Shown: one piece after another, positions 18,474 through 29,013 of the stretch
Layout: every line of letters starts with the position of its first letter
Position numbering within the stretch: the stretch's first letter is position 1
From: Isohypsibius dastychi
Lineage: Eukaryota; Tardigrada; Eutardigrada; Parachela; Isohypsibiidae
DNA length: 32,853 nt
NCBI GenBank assembly: GCA_034696485.1
Contig: JAQIWT010000130.1
Location: forward strand, 1 to 32,853
Direction of reading: 5' to 3'
Position numbers and translations under genes: made by a program
The notes under the pieces: generated by a model
Seen by the model: only the letters and a program-made list of their open reading frames with translations
What the model was told of the DNA's origin: nothing
Database searches by the model: none

Positions 18474-19478
18474 TCAGCGTTGAATCGTGGCCGAAGAAGT
18501 TGCTGAAATGGTTTCACCTAAGCCTTCCGCTAACTGCTGTCTGAGGTCGTTGTCTCGGCATACGTAGCGCTCGGAACAGAAGCTGCGCCGGTTTTCCTGT
18601 GCCTTCAGCGCTGCTGTGGGGATTCCGGCAGTTGCTGCAAAGGTGGCGCCGCCACGACGGAAGGAATGAGTTGAAATGCCGATACAGTCGAAACAAGCTT
18701 TACGTAAGCATGAGCGTAGAGTGTAGATAAATATGGATGGAGACATCGAATGTGTGCGACCTTCTCTGATACGAGAAGAGTGCTTTTGAGGGACAGGCAG
18801 GAACTTGCTGCAGAAGAGTTTCCATTGCACTGGTTGGACATAGGTGACTTGCTGGTAGACGGCGTGAAGGGAAGAGGATGCTTCCGCCTTCAAAACGATA
18901 AGTCCCTGAAGGTTGCGCCGCAACTGTAGATCCAGTTTGATACAGAAATCTTTTAGCCTCGGATATTTGTTGTTTCTGCTGAACTTGGAGAGGTTCGCGC
19001 TGCGAAGAAGGCTGAAGAAGGCAGTAAGACAGGACGCCCAGAATGTAGTTCTCAGGTGTTTGGTCACGCTTCCGAGGTTGCGATGAATGGCTTCCGGATG
19101 TTCCAGGCTTATCGCTCTCCTCTTGTCTGGAAGCTCTTGTTTTGTGCGCTGCACACCGGCAAGTGGTTGTTTAAACGCGTAGTGGACGAGAGCTGGACTC
19201 GAGTAGTTGTTCAGATGGTGCATGGAAGATACAGCTGCAACGTAGTTTCAGATCGTGGTGAATTCCATACTACCGGCAAGGTGAGCGATGTACAGGGCGA
19301 CTGTGTGGCTTGTAACTGGCAGGTCCTCCACTTTGAATTCAGAACAAAACGTCCGAAATCGCTTCCATTGGGTTTTCCGAGTTCGTTGGGACGACTTGGC
19401 CATGGCGTTGAGTCGCAATTTTTTCAGTTGTTTTTCCAGTGACTTCATTCGGATAACTGCAAAAAACCGAATGGTCAA
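18474..19478 (-). pseudogene. Tyrosine recombinase, catalytic residues intact, one in-frame stop
   Basis: This enzyme would integrate the circular cDNA of a DIRS-like element. The N-terminal SAM-like, DNA-binding part (RTRKTQWKRFRTFCSEF) lies at 19478-19251. A stop at 19248-19250 is followed, in the same frame, by the catalytic part. In the ORF starting at 19223, Arg74 stands in FFSLLRSANL, His187-Arg190 in THSFRRGG, and Tyr220 in CSERYV; these are the R...HxxR...Y residues of the family. The span of about 334 codons is normal. It overlaps the RNase H region by about 140 bases in another frame. With only one stop this is among the best-preserved proteins in the window. Confidence 0.85.
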
Positions 19479-19830
19479 GAATTATCTCCGGAAATTCCGA
19501 CCCAAAATGGCTCAGAAAACGTGCTGCGTGAAACTTCCAGTCTGACAAATGGCTAAGCGCATTAGCGAAAACGTTGAGGGCACCAGGTGGATGGACAGCT
19601 CGGATCCTGAAACCCCGCAAGTTTGAATTCACAAACGGTGCGGCTAACCAGTTCGGAAAGTTTTTGAAAGCGGGACATTCTGTCGGAAAAGTTACGTTCC
19701 GGTCTCTTGTTCCGGCTATCCATGCTCCATCCACAACCGCTCCGAATCCACCAAATGATACGTCGGTTGATATTGAAATGCTGGGGCACGCTGCGCCAAA
19801 ATTTGATACCTGCAGTCCGTTGCAAGTCAA
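19339..19830 (-). pseudogene. DIRS-like RNase H domain
   Basis: The ORF from 19830 has SISISTDVSFGGFGAVVDGAWIAG, in which TD carries the first catalytic Asp (residue 23). NSNLRGFRIRAVHPPGALNVFANALSH follows, matching the end of the fold, including the N/D-x-x-A-D/N-x-L-S pattern. It continues the same frame as the RT upstream and ends at 19339. The catalytic Asp expected at the FANALS position is an Asn here. Confidence 0.75.
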
Positions 19831-20028
19831 CGCAAATACAGACCACCATTTGTGCTCACCGCGTAGCTTTGATGTGATGCAAAGAAGATGGCTTGGTTGC
19901 CTGAGTTTGGTGATTTTGTCGATGGGAATGCGAGAAAAAGTGCGTGCACCATAGATTGCTCGCGATGCAGAGTAAGATGACCGACGAGTTCTTGTGGTTC
20001 CAATTTGGTGACCTTTTTTACGCGCTGC

Positions 20029-21234
20029 TTATACTACAGCAATCGAAGAGAGCTTTGCTAGCTTGTTTGGTGGCAGTTCGATGCGCTGAAAATCCGAGTC
20101 AACGATCAAGCCTAGAAACTGCACTCGGTATGATGGCGTGACGAATTTCTCCCATTTTACTTGGAATCCAAGAGAAAGAAGAAGCTGGATAAGGCATTGC
20201 TGTGCTGCTGTACACTCCGCTTGAGTTCGAAAAATAATCAAGAAATCGTCAAAGTAAACAATGACTTTATAACCTCTGCGCTGCAGCATACGACCAATAG
20301 ATTTATACACGCGTTGAAATATTGAAGGTGCAATACATAAACCAAAACACAAAAAGTTGTCGACATAAAACTTTTCAACTCGGTCGAATTCCCAACGAAA
20401 TCCTTGGAGTTGACGATGAGGTTGTTAAACAAGAATCCAACGAAGAGCAGATTCGATGTCAACAATGGCGTAGAAACAACCTGGCGAGCTGAGTTTTACT
20501 GCCCGGTCCATTGATTCAGAATGAAAGGAGTCCGGAGTTATACAGGAGTTGACGGGATTGTGAAAAGGTCGACTGCAGTCCGTTATGGGTCGAGGAACAT
20601 TGCTGTCAGATTCGGAAACAGCGCCAATTGCGTTGATGCGGAGTGGTTAAGAAAGCTGCCCAGTGATTCGACCAAGCTCCAGTTCTTTACGGAATAGGTT
20701 GTCCAGAACGGGTTTGCAGTCTGGTGATGTCGCGCTGCGATAATTGCGGCAGTCTTCAGAGCTCACAACAGAAATATCTAGAATTTACCAGAAACCTGAA
20801 GAAATGCCGGTTAAAATAAAATCGCTGCCGAAATCGTCATTCAGTTCGATAATCCATGAGGCAATATTCTTGGTGAGCGCGCTGCGATGAAGCAGATCTG
20901 AGTGACAAATCCATGGATAATGAACGGGGTAAGACGTTTCTGGAAGTGCAGCTCTCTCCACGATGACCTTCCGATTCGCAGTAGCCGCAGAAGTGAGGGC
21001 AGCTGCAGCGTGGCCGAGTGCATTCTCCACGGTTCCGTTTGATGCAGCAGAACTTTGGGTATGGTGCAGAACTGGGCTGGCTAGGAGTGTGAGTGCTGCT
21101 CTCCACTCCACTCGTTGACGAGAGGGCCGGCTGGAGGTGTTGCTAGCATACGTAGCAGAGTAGCTCGCGCGGCGCTGCGTAGAATTAAAATATTTGTCAG
21201 CAACCATATTCCGCTCTGAGGTCGTTGAGGGCAA
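20029..21234 (-). pseudogene. DIRS-like reverse transcriptase, broken
   Basis: The frame from 21234 leads with an N-terminal extension (Ala/Ser/Thr-rich) and ILTGISSGFW, typical of the approach to DIRS RT, then runs into stops between 20785 and 20353. The C-terminal half of RT (20352-20029) is clear, with CFGLCIAPSIFQRV and VIVYFDDFLII. YFDD (codons at 20245-20256) holds the catalytic aspartates, and QFLGLIVDSDFQRI belongs to the thumb. FxDD rather than YVDD or YADD is common in DIRS-like elements. A shifted or stop-broken stretch in between still shows pieces such as SRPFHNPVN and GCFYAIVDIESA, where the first catalytic Asp would lie. Confidence 0.8.
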
Positions 21235-22312
21235 TCTCGTTCATATCAGCAAGAGATCGGAAATCGTCGTCGAACTGCAAGCTGTTATCGGTGTAATGGC
21301 AGCGTCGATGAGCTATGACCTGAAGATAATCGATGTACTCGTTGAGGGCCTTTGCGTCCTTACCTTCGGCTTTTTTTGCCAAGTCCTGCACAGTGCGAAG
21401 GCTTCCGGTGATGAACTCGTTCATAGTGAGGTCCATCGGGAGTGTTTTCTCTTTATCTTTTGGACAGTTCATGGCAAACATAAGAGTGTGTGGGCAAGCC
21501 AGTTAACGGGCGGTGGTCGATAATTTTTTTGATTCACGATGGGGGCCGCGGGACCTAGAACGAGAAGAAGTGGACTCACCTGATCGGGGTTCCTGCCAGT
21601 GTCTACGTTGTCTTCTGGCAGAAAAGCTTTGCCGATCCTCGCAGTCGGAATCCGAATCAACAGGCTTCGATTTCCTGTTGCACTGATTGTAGAGCGATGA
21701 TCAGTTTCGCGGACGTTGCTTTTCCTGGTGGTGCGCTGCACCACGGTTCTTTCGTTAGATTTCGGTTGGAAGAATATCCTGATGGCCATTCGGTCGCATT
21801 CCTTATCGATAAATGACAAATTTCTGGTTTCCTGGTTCTCTGTAATACGGGTCGTCCTTGAGCATCCTGATTGTCCAGAGAGCATCATATCCTTCCTCGA
21901 CGAGCATCGTGGCGGTGATATTCGTAATCTGTAGTTTTTCCTCAAGAGTTTCAGCGGTCAACGTTCCTTTCTCCTCGGTACTTGGGTGACTGATGGCAGA
22001 CAGGCGGTCAGCGAGGATTTTCTTTGTTTCGACCGTTGATAGTCTTGCATCCTTGCATTTTGTTTTCAAGGCATGATGCTTCAAGGTGGACAGAAATTTC
22101 ATTGTGGTTTCGTCGACGCCGTCCGACATTCTTCCAGAATTATTGCTTGAGATGAAAGATGTGCGCTGCACAAAGTTCAAAAGGTAATGAATGATCGGGT
22201 CTGAAAATATTGAGTTTGGGGCTGGATTTATTTTAAAACCGCCGGTTTGAAGAACGTGGGCTGATAATGGCCGTTTCCCTGGAGACCAAAGATCAGTTGT
22301 ACGCACGCGCAT
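21197..22312 (-). pseudogene. DIRS-like gag region
   Basis: Two in-frame ORFs (22312-21803 and 21481-21197) appear to be the ends of one Gag protein. The first contains a SAP-like helical segment (LKHHALKTKCKDARLSTVETKKILADRL). The region between them reads partly as Arg/Ser-rich sequence (STSSRSRSRGP) with stops. The second part is acidic and helical (NEFITGSLRTVQDLAKKAEGKD). Gag proteins of DIRS/PAT elements are poorly conserved, so the assignment rests mainly on position before RT. Confidence 0.5.
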
Positions 22313-23083
22313 TCTGAGAATTGAATGAACGGAGCAAGGTTAATCCGATGCGCTGCAAACGAAGAGCTTAGAAGCTTAAACTCAAAAAGTCAAAACGAGA
22401 ACCTTAAACTAGGTTAAGCCGTGTGGCGACGACAAAGAGAGCGCAACGCCGATTCATTCCGGAGCTGAAGAAGGATCTGGAGCATGAACAATAGAGCTGA
22501 AAGGTAGCAGTTGCAGTCGAGAGAGAGGGTGTGTCAGTCAGCCGATGATAACAGAATATCCCAGAGATTTTACCCGACAATGAATTACCGCAAAACCTTG
22601 ATGAAAAATTAATTTCGTGTTTTGTTCATTCATAAAAAATTTCAAAAAAATTGTACTTTTTTGAACCGTGAAGGTGGCGAATGTAACAACTTTGTCATTA
22701 CGGTAATACTACACATTACCATTCGTATCCCTGTTATCTATTGCTGACCATTCGCGGCATATGAAAGCCGCTGTCTCCTTGCAATATTCGCCTAACATCT
22801 TTCTTTCAAGTCTTGTCTCGCTATTGTCGAATGAATCTGTTTGCGGAACATTTGGATCTTTTGTGACCTTATCGGAACTAGTAGCTTGATTGAACTGTGC
22901 TAAGGCAACCCACCGTGAGCCTCAGTAGCTGATTCACAGAAAAGACCTCGAACCATCTATTCTTAACAGTGTAAAAGCGAGTCTGCATCTCAAGGTGAAA
23001 CCCGCAGCGAACATAATTTTTTTAGGAATCTGAGGTCTGCAGGTCGCAAGGGGCAAGAGGAAACTTCGTTCAGCTGAATTTTT
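22313..23083. other. No recognisable gene
   Basis: This is AT-rich sequence upstream (on the minus strand) of the DIRS-like gag. No ORF of interest or clear terminal repeat was seen; the 5' end of the DIRS-like element probably lies in the first few hundred bases. Confidence 0.4.
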
Positions 23084-23116
23084 GCCCGCCCCCCCCCCCC
23101 CCCCAAGGGGGCGGGC
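23084..23116. repeat. C/G hairpin, copy 1
   Basis: GCCCG followed by a run of 16 C, AA, then GGGGGCGGGC. The outer 10 bases (GCCCGCCCCC / GGGGGCGGGC) are inverted copies. Two related hairpins occur at 27109-27140 and 28980-29013. Confidence 0.7.
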
Positions 23117-23283
23117 TTATAATCGGGGCACTCTATCGCTCATGGTCGAGGTTGAGGTTGGCTCCATAGACTTAATATGGGGTGACTCACTAGCCCCGCC
23201 TCCGCCATTGCAAAAAAACGGCACCAAGCGAGGTTGGGATGTCGAGGTTAGCCTACGTCATCCGTATCCATCACGCTACAACA

Positions 23284-23449
23284 CATACGATACGCTACGT
23301 TACGTACGCTACGTCATGTACGATACGCTACGTCACGTACGATACGCTACGTCACGTACAATACGCTACGTCACGTACGATACGCTACGTCACGTACGAT
23401 ACGCTACGTGACGTACAATACGCTACGTCATGTACGATAAGCTACGTCA
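23284..23449. repeat. Tandem array of a 19-bp unit
   Basis: About nine degenerate copies of GTACGATACGCTACGTCAC, mostly 19 bp apart, with single-base variants (GTACAATACG, CTACGTGAC, CGTCATG). The frames through it are low-complexity and not genes. The array is truncated by the MITE at 23445, and one further partial unit (CGTACGTCACGTACG) lies beyond the MITE. Confidence 0.85.
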
Positions 23450-23532
23450 CCGCCAAAATTAAGAGCGCACTCCGTCCTGTTTACTCAGTCAATCGATAGG
23501 GCTTAGACAGGCCCTTAATTTTGGCGGAGACG
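23445..23532. mobile_element. 88-bp TA-MITE, copy A
   Basis: The ends CGTCACCGCCAAAATTAAG and its near-perfect inverted copy are flanked by TA (23443-23444 and 23533-23534). The centre carries CAGTCAATCGATAG. It is the same family as 29886-29972, in the opposite orientation, and has no coding capacity. Confidence 0.8.
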
Positions 23533-23596
23533 TACGTCACGTACGGATTCTTTCCCTTTTCTTTCTGCTATTTTGCGTTGAGGAGCCTGGGAGCCT

Positions 23597-24269
23597 TTAA
23601 GGGCGCCAGGACCATGAAGCTACACGTTTCCTGTTTGTTCCTTGAATTTCGCTAACGGATTCTGGGCCGGACGTTATATTAGAGACGCCAGTCTCTGATA
23701 TGAGTAAAAGCTTGTGCTTTTTACTGTTATATTTCTCAACATAAGCGAACACCTTTTGACCTTTGGTAGAATCTATCGGGAGCATCACGTCATCTAGAGT
23801 CAAAACAAATCAAAAATTCTCTTCCACCTTATCTGCGAACGATGAGCACGGATTCTTCCTTTTCTCAATGATTTCATCCTTGAGATGTCTGCCTCTCTCC
23901 TTCTTTTTCGTCTTCTGCTCAATATTCTCAGCTATACTTTCGGAAATGGTTTGGTTGGCTTCTCCTATCGATCATGTCATGCGTTTTTGAGTAACCGAAT
24001 TATCTGAAGAGATCATACGCTTCACTTTCTCGAACTTTCCCGGAGTACTCAGAAGATCCGATCTTCGTTTTCTCGGTTTATCATCACTTCTCGGCTGAAT
24101 GATATCTTCGTTTCTGAATTCCTTCAGTACTCTGAGGACAGTAGATTTTGAAACCAGTATACCCCCCTTCTTGAGATCTTTCTGAGTCATGCAAGATGCG
24201 TGAGACTGAGTTCCAAAAGCCATGGTCCGACATCCTGCTTAAGGGGAAGTTTCTGAAGGCATTCTCCAA
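23597..24269 (-). pseudogene. Degraded Tc1/mariner-like transposase fragment
   Basis: The minus strand between 24269 and 23972 encodes a helix-turn-helix-like stretch (KDLKKGGILVSKSTVLRVLKEF) followed by a basic linker (KPRKRRSDLLSTPGKFEKVKRMISSDNSVTQKRM), the layout of the paired DNA-binding domain of Tc1/mariner transposases. After frameshifts a Lys/Glu-rich stretch (EQKTKKKERGRHLKDEI) follows. Then FVLTLDDVMLPIDSTKGQK appears (to 23597), in which LDD could be the first catalytic aspartate region. The remaining catalytic residues are absent, so only the 5' half of the gene is present, in several frames. Confidence 0.5.
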
Positions 24270-24408
24270 CAGAATTCAAGGGAAAAATATTGTAAATAAT
24301 CACAAATCAATGTTCTCTTGGTTTCCGCTGATATCGGGAAAAACGGTTTGGTAGCAAATGAGCCAGAACCCTTCAATTCCCGTCATGAATACCTTCCCAA
24401 GCCTGTAA

Positions 24409-24579
24409 CTATTCATCGAGCGAATAATGGTCTATTCGTTCGGAAAGAGAGTCGAATTTGTGTAGAATGAATGCCTCCGGATCAAAGACCTTTCTTTCTG
24501 GACGATAGGACCGTCCATATGCTGCTTGAAAGATATTTGAATGAGCCATACCAATAAAATAATCCACTCTGCGTGAAAT
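24409..24579 (-). pseudogene. Unidentified coding-like remnant
   Basis: A 56-codon open stretch reads coherently (VDYFIGMAHSNIFQAAYGRS, then KVFDPEAFILHKFDSLSERI) and ends at TAG (24409-24411). Beyond the stop the same frame gives another plausible run (LQAWEGIHDGN). Upstream on the same strand, in another frame near 24710-24640, is a coiled-coil-like SEEIERKLQVKEEQFELLLK. I do not recognise the family; a decayed transposon gene is likely. Confidence 0.3.
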
Positions 24580-24758
24580 TCATTTTGATAATTTTTCTCA
24601 CTAGCTTGCTACTTCAGACTCACACCCCAGAAGCTCTTTTGAGTAACAGCTCAAACTGTTCTTCCTTCACCTGCAGTTTACGTTCAATTTCTTCTGATTC
24701 AACTCAAACGGCGTTGTACAGCGATATTGTTCCATTGCATGCTCATGAGTACTTGGTG

Positions 24759-25019
24759 CAGTGACGCGCAAGGGGTCCAGACTCCTCGGGGGTGGGGTCC
24801 GGCACGACCAAGCGGGCACGTTACCATGCGGAGGAGGTTGACTGCCCAATTCTGAGCGGGCACGTTACCATGCGGAGGAGGCGGACTGCCCAATTCTTCT
24901 GTAGCAGGCGTAATGTAAAATGACCTTATTTGGCGGTCCGCCTCCTCCGCATAGTACGGTGCCCGCTTGGTCGTTCCGGACACCACCCCTGAGAAGTCTG
25001 GACCCCTTGCGCGTCACTG
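24759..25019. mobile_element. 261-bp hAT-type MITE with 8-bp target duplication
   Basis: The ends begin CAGTGACGCGCAAGGGGTCC on both strands, and the inverted arms extend about 80 bp with few mismatches. ACTTGGTG stands on both sides (24751-24758 and 25020-25027), an exact 8-bp duplication. CAGTG ends plus 8-bp duplications indicate hAT mobilisation. The left arm contains a 44-bp tandem duplication (24812-24855 and 24856-24899). A half copy of the same family lies at 29785-29876. Confidence 0.9.
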
Positions 25020-27108
25020 ACTTGGTGTGTCGTATTGAATCTCCAGGACATCGGAGATTTGAATCAGGGATTTCAATTCCAACAAATTTGTTCATTGCGA
25101 CATTCCTCACACGGGTTCTGACGCAGAATAGTGAAAAAGAAATCGTCATTCAAGCTGGCACCAACGTGTTTTGAAATTTGTTTAATATTAAGAACAATGT
25201 GTCAACAAACGGAGCACTGAATTTTTTGCGATACTCCATGTTTTGTAGTTCAACTTAATAATCGAGTTCTCACGAAAGTGCGACAAAATAATTGCGATTG
25301 TCAATTCTCAAACGTGATCTTGTTCTGTGCTTAAACCTCAGCAATGTTCTGAACCGTTACAATAGGGGGGTACACATCACACCAATCTACGCGTCAATCG
25401 TGTTTCGTGGGGGTGGCCTCAATCCGTGCAGCGATTTCAAGGCTGACGCGATAGGCTCACTCGAATCGCAGCGCCAAATTCCTTTCAATTACGATTCATT
25501 CCGAAATGGCTCGTTTTTTCTATCGATTTTATTGACTGAGCTCAGCATCGCTACCATATTCCTGCTTTGCGTTCTTGCATCTCTATTTATCCAACTCATC
25601 CCTGAATCTATCAACCTTCAAATTTCCAGAAATGGAGGAAATTTGAGAACCATTCTCTCGAAATTATCTGGGAAACAATTGCAACCTGAGCCAGATTTGG
25701 AAAACCCATGCTACTCGGAAAAAACTAAATCTTTGCAAAGTAAACGCTCCTATGGCAAATGAGATGGGTGCAGAAGCGACATGTTGTTGATCGAATAGCT
25801 GGAAAATGGCGATAAGTATCTGACGTACAATTTCGCTAATCAAGTCAAGGATCCATCTGGACGGCGCAACACGAGCGGCAAGACCAGAATCATTATGAGC
25901 AAGGAGATCCTCGACTTTTTTGCGGCCAACAACGTATTATTCCGCACAGAGGTGCAAATTTGTTATTGAATCGCGAGACTGGAATCTACTTGCAAGCAAG
26001 CTAACGATGCTAAACAATCGACAAGATGGGGTGTAGAAACGAGGGACGAGGCTACGTTGAAAGGTTCTTTTTATACAAACTGATGCCCTGAATGAAGATA
26101 ACGTCTTGTTGGATGAGTTCTTCGCATAGTTTTCTGATACTATCTGTCTGTTATAGGAAAGCTGCTGAAAATATGTCCTCATTTGGACAGACTTAATCCG
26201 ATAATGAGAGAGAGGCCCGGGATGAATCCGCCGTTCGTCGGGAGTTCGGATAAAGCAGTTAATGCTGGCTCACTGCTGTTGGCTCCAGAGGAAGATCATT
26301 TATCAAGTTTGGAAGAAATCCATGATGCTAGATTCGTGGAGATGGATCCCACAGAGGAAAATTCGGGCAGTGAGGCGACATCTGGATTACAGGCGGAGCT
26401 GGAAACTCCTAAAAGATCAACTTACGATTTTTCACAATTTTGGAAAAATTGTCGAAACGGAGCAGAAAGTGACACCGCCAAAGACCAGCCGGAAGAATCA
26501 GGATAAAGGCAATTGGAACGATGCAGTGGCTAGTCTGGCTCGTTGCAAGGAAGAAGCTGCCAAGAATAAGTTGAATCATCAAAAAGAAATTGCAAAAGAA
26601 CGTGCTGTTCTGGAAAGCCGAAAACTGGAATATGACCGTAAATTTAACATGGAACAGCTTGAAATTCAGCGCGAGGAGATGAGACTGCCACAGGATGAAA
26701 TCAGTGTTGGGCAAATGAAGTAAATACCGACGGGTAGAACTACTTTCGGTAGAATTGGATCCATTTTTACATTAAACAAGTAAAAATGCTCTACCGAAAA
26801 AATTACTCTCGGGAGCTATGATTTTTACTCAAGAAGTACTTTACTTATCGGTTTGTTCTACTCTACCGAAATTTCGCAGTTCTGTTGAGTATTTTTAAGA
26901 TATACCATCTTTGACATGCAAATAAGTCTAATGACTTTTGATAGAGATTAATGAGTTTTATGAAATTCCGTGGTTTTGAAAACATGTTGGGGACACTGCT
27001 GTTTTTGAGGTTCAATGTAACGCATGTTCATTTTTCTCCTTCCTTGGTTTTGAAGACAGTTAATAAATCAGAAAAATGAAAGAAAGTATTATATTTCGAC
27101 AGTTTTTT

Positions 27109-29013
27109 GTCCCCCCCCCCCCACTTGAGGGGGGGGGGACTTTACATCCGTACCGTATCTGTACCGCTGGAAAAAGTATGAAAACGTCTGCCTGGCCAGT
27201 GTCTTTTCTGGCCACAGAGTCTGTCTGTCCCTTTGCAAATTCCTACTTTTGGAGACTCTAAAAAGTCTCCGCTCCGCTGGACGCGCAAAAGTCTCTCTGG
27301 TCTCTATCAAATGTCTCTCGCTCACTTTAAATTTCGCCCACTCTCTCACCCATTCGCCCACTTACTCAACCACTTACTCTCCCACTCACTAATTTTTCAC
27401 CAGTCATTCACTCTCACTCAGTCATCAATTTTATTTTTCATGTAACCAGCGTTTATTTTGGTTTCTCTTATCAATTCTCAATTTCACATTTTCTTTTCTG
27501 TCTTTCATGCCACCAATCCCGGATATATTCTTCATTCAGTTTTCATCGAGAATCGTCTAAGCTACTATCATTCTATCTACAACTTCCCGAAATCTGAACG
27601 TTGATATAAGGTATGACTGTATCGAAGAGGACCTCAGAAATCTGATAAATTTCGTAGCTTTTCCAGATCATTCTCTTTTCTCTTTTTTAAACAAGCCATT
27701 CCTGGTTATTATTGTTTTCTGCCAGGCCTGACGGATTCAAAGTGCAAGAGCTATCAGGAGCACGTGGGAAACTCTGGCGAAGCCCGTTTGTGGGGTAAGA
27801 ACGATGTTCGTGTTTGGACGGGTTCACGATCAGAATTTGTAGAACAGACTGCATTAGGAAGCTGAGAAATACTGTGTGATCCAAAGCAATCAGTTTTATG
27901 ATAAATATCGGAGAGCTACGAATAAAGCTGTACATCTGCTGCAGTGGGAACGAAGGTTCTGTCCGGAATCAACGTACGTCGCAAAATTTGACGAACAGTG
28001 TTGAATATCATTTCAGTAACTATTTCATAGATATGATTTCGTGATAATCGTGGAGGAAGAAAATTGTTTGTGATGATTTGCAGGAAAAAGGGAACTGTTC
28101 ATTTGTTTGCGGGTTGAGCAAACATTGTTGTGGTTTGACTGTTATTTGATATTATGATATCTTCGCTGAATCATAGCTAATCAGTGATTAGGAATCCGAT
28201 AGTTTTCGATTATATGAACTGAATTTGGCATTATAAATTACGTATGTCGTGCAATCTTTGTTTTTGTGAGGTTTTCGAAATGTTTTTCCATGATTTGCTT
28301 TTGAATGCTCATCACTAACTAGAATACGCTAATTATCAATTAATATACGGACTTCTTTCTTTTCAAATTTGTGAATTGAACTTGAAATAACAATAAATAA
28401 CGGATTTCTAAGCAAACTCCGCTTTCGTAGTGTTGTGGTGGTTTTTCGAATTCATAACCTATGTTTATTCTTCGATTTTATGGTTTGATGTTTGTTTCTG
28501 TGCTCATTAGCAGTAAGTATTTGCTAATTACTAATAAGTATACAGATTTATTGGATTTTATGTACTGATTACGAAATGATAAATTACGGATTCCGTGAAA
28601 GCTTCGTTTTTCTGGTGTTGTGACGGTGATTTTTAAAGTGTCGTGCAAATTCCTCAATGCCCGCCTGTGGCGGGCATACTGTTTATCCCTCGGCACTTTT
28701 GCGAAAAAAACTCCGTTGAGCAAAGGTGAAAAAAATTTTGGAAAAATTTCGAAAAAAATTTTCGAAAAAAAAAATTTGTTTCGAAAATACCAAAAAGTCA
28801 TGACCGGAAGTAAAATCATGACCGGAAGTGGGCGATTGAGTGGGCGAGTAAGTGGGCGAATGGCTGGAGGAAAGGATGAGTGGGTGAGTGAGCGGGTGCG
28901 TGAGTGGGCGAAACTTTTGAAAATGTTGCTCCGTTGACCTCGCACTGTGGAAATGTGGCTCAATTCAAAGGTATTGTAGGTTCACCCCCTTGGGGTGGGG
29001 GGGGGGGGTGAAC
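27109..29013. mobile_element. Foldback-like structure with C/G hairpins at both ends
   Basis: The left end has GT, 12 C, ACTTGA, 10 G, AC (27109-27140). The right end has GTTCACCCCC...GGGGGTGAAC (28980-29013). Both are preceded, reading inward, by a T-run (AGTTTTTTGT and its inverted counterpart). The arms contain inverted, degenerate TTCGCCCACTC-type repeats (27331-27400 on plus; 28820-28914 on minus). No target duplication was identified, so this may be one element or two independent hairpin insertions. Confidence 0.45.

Larger units (their letters stand above)
18474..22312 (-). mobile_element. DIRS/PAT-like tyrosine-recombinase retroelement
   Basis: Read on the minus strand, the order is gag-like (22312-21197), RT (21234-20029), RNase H (19830-19339) and tyrosine recombinase (19478-18474). 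RT and RNase H share one frame, gag another and the recombinase a third, with overlaps, as in DIRS-like elements. There is no DDE integrase. Stops and small shifts occur in gag, RT and once in the recombinase. Coordinates give the coding span only; the split or inverted terminal repeats of the family were not found. Confidence 0.85.

Noticed and set aside
19056-19954. Plus-strand ORFs in the DIRS-like element
   Set aside because: They are antisense to recombinase and RNase H domains identified by catalytic motifs.
18450-22440. Weak similarity (ACCTTAAA...TAG.TT.AGC) near both ends of the DIRS-like element as its terminal repeats
   Set aside because: About 16 of 20 bases with gaps; not enough to call split direct or inverted repeats.
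23284-23449. CRISPR-like array
   Set aside because: Units follow each other without spacers and the context is a eukaryotic transposon region; it is an ordinary tandem repeat.
23082-23499. ORFs through the 19-bp array
   Set aside because: Repetitive Tyr/Arg/Thr-rich translations come from the tandem repeat, and the frames differ only by the phase of the unit.
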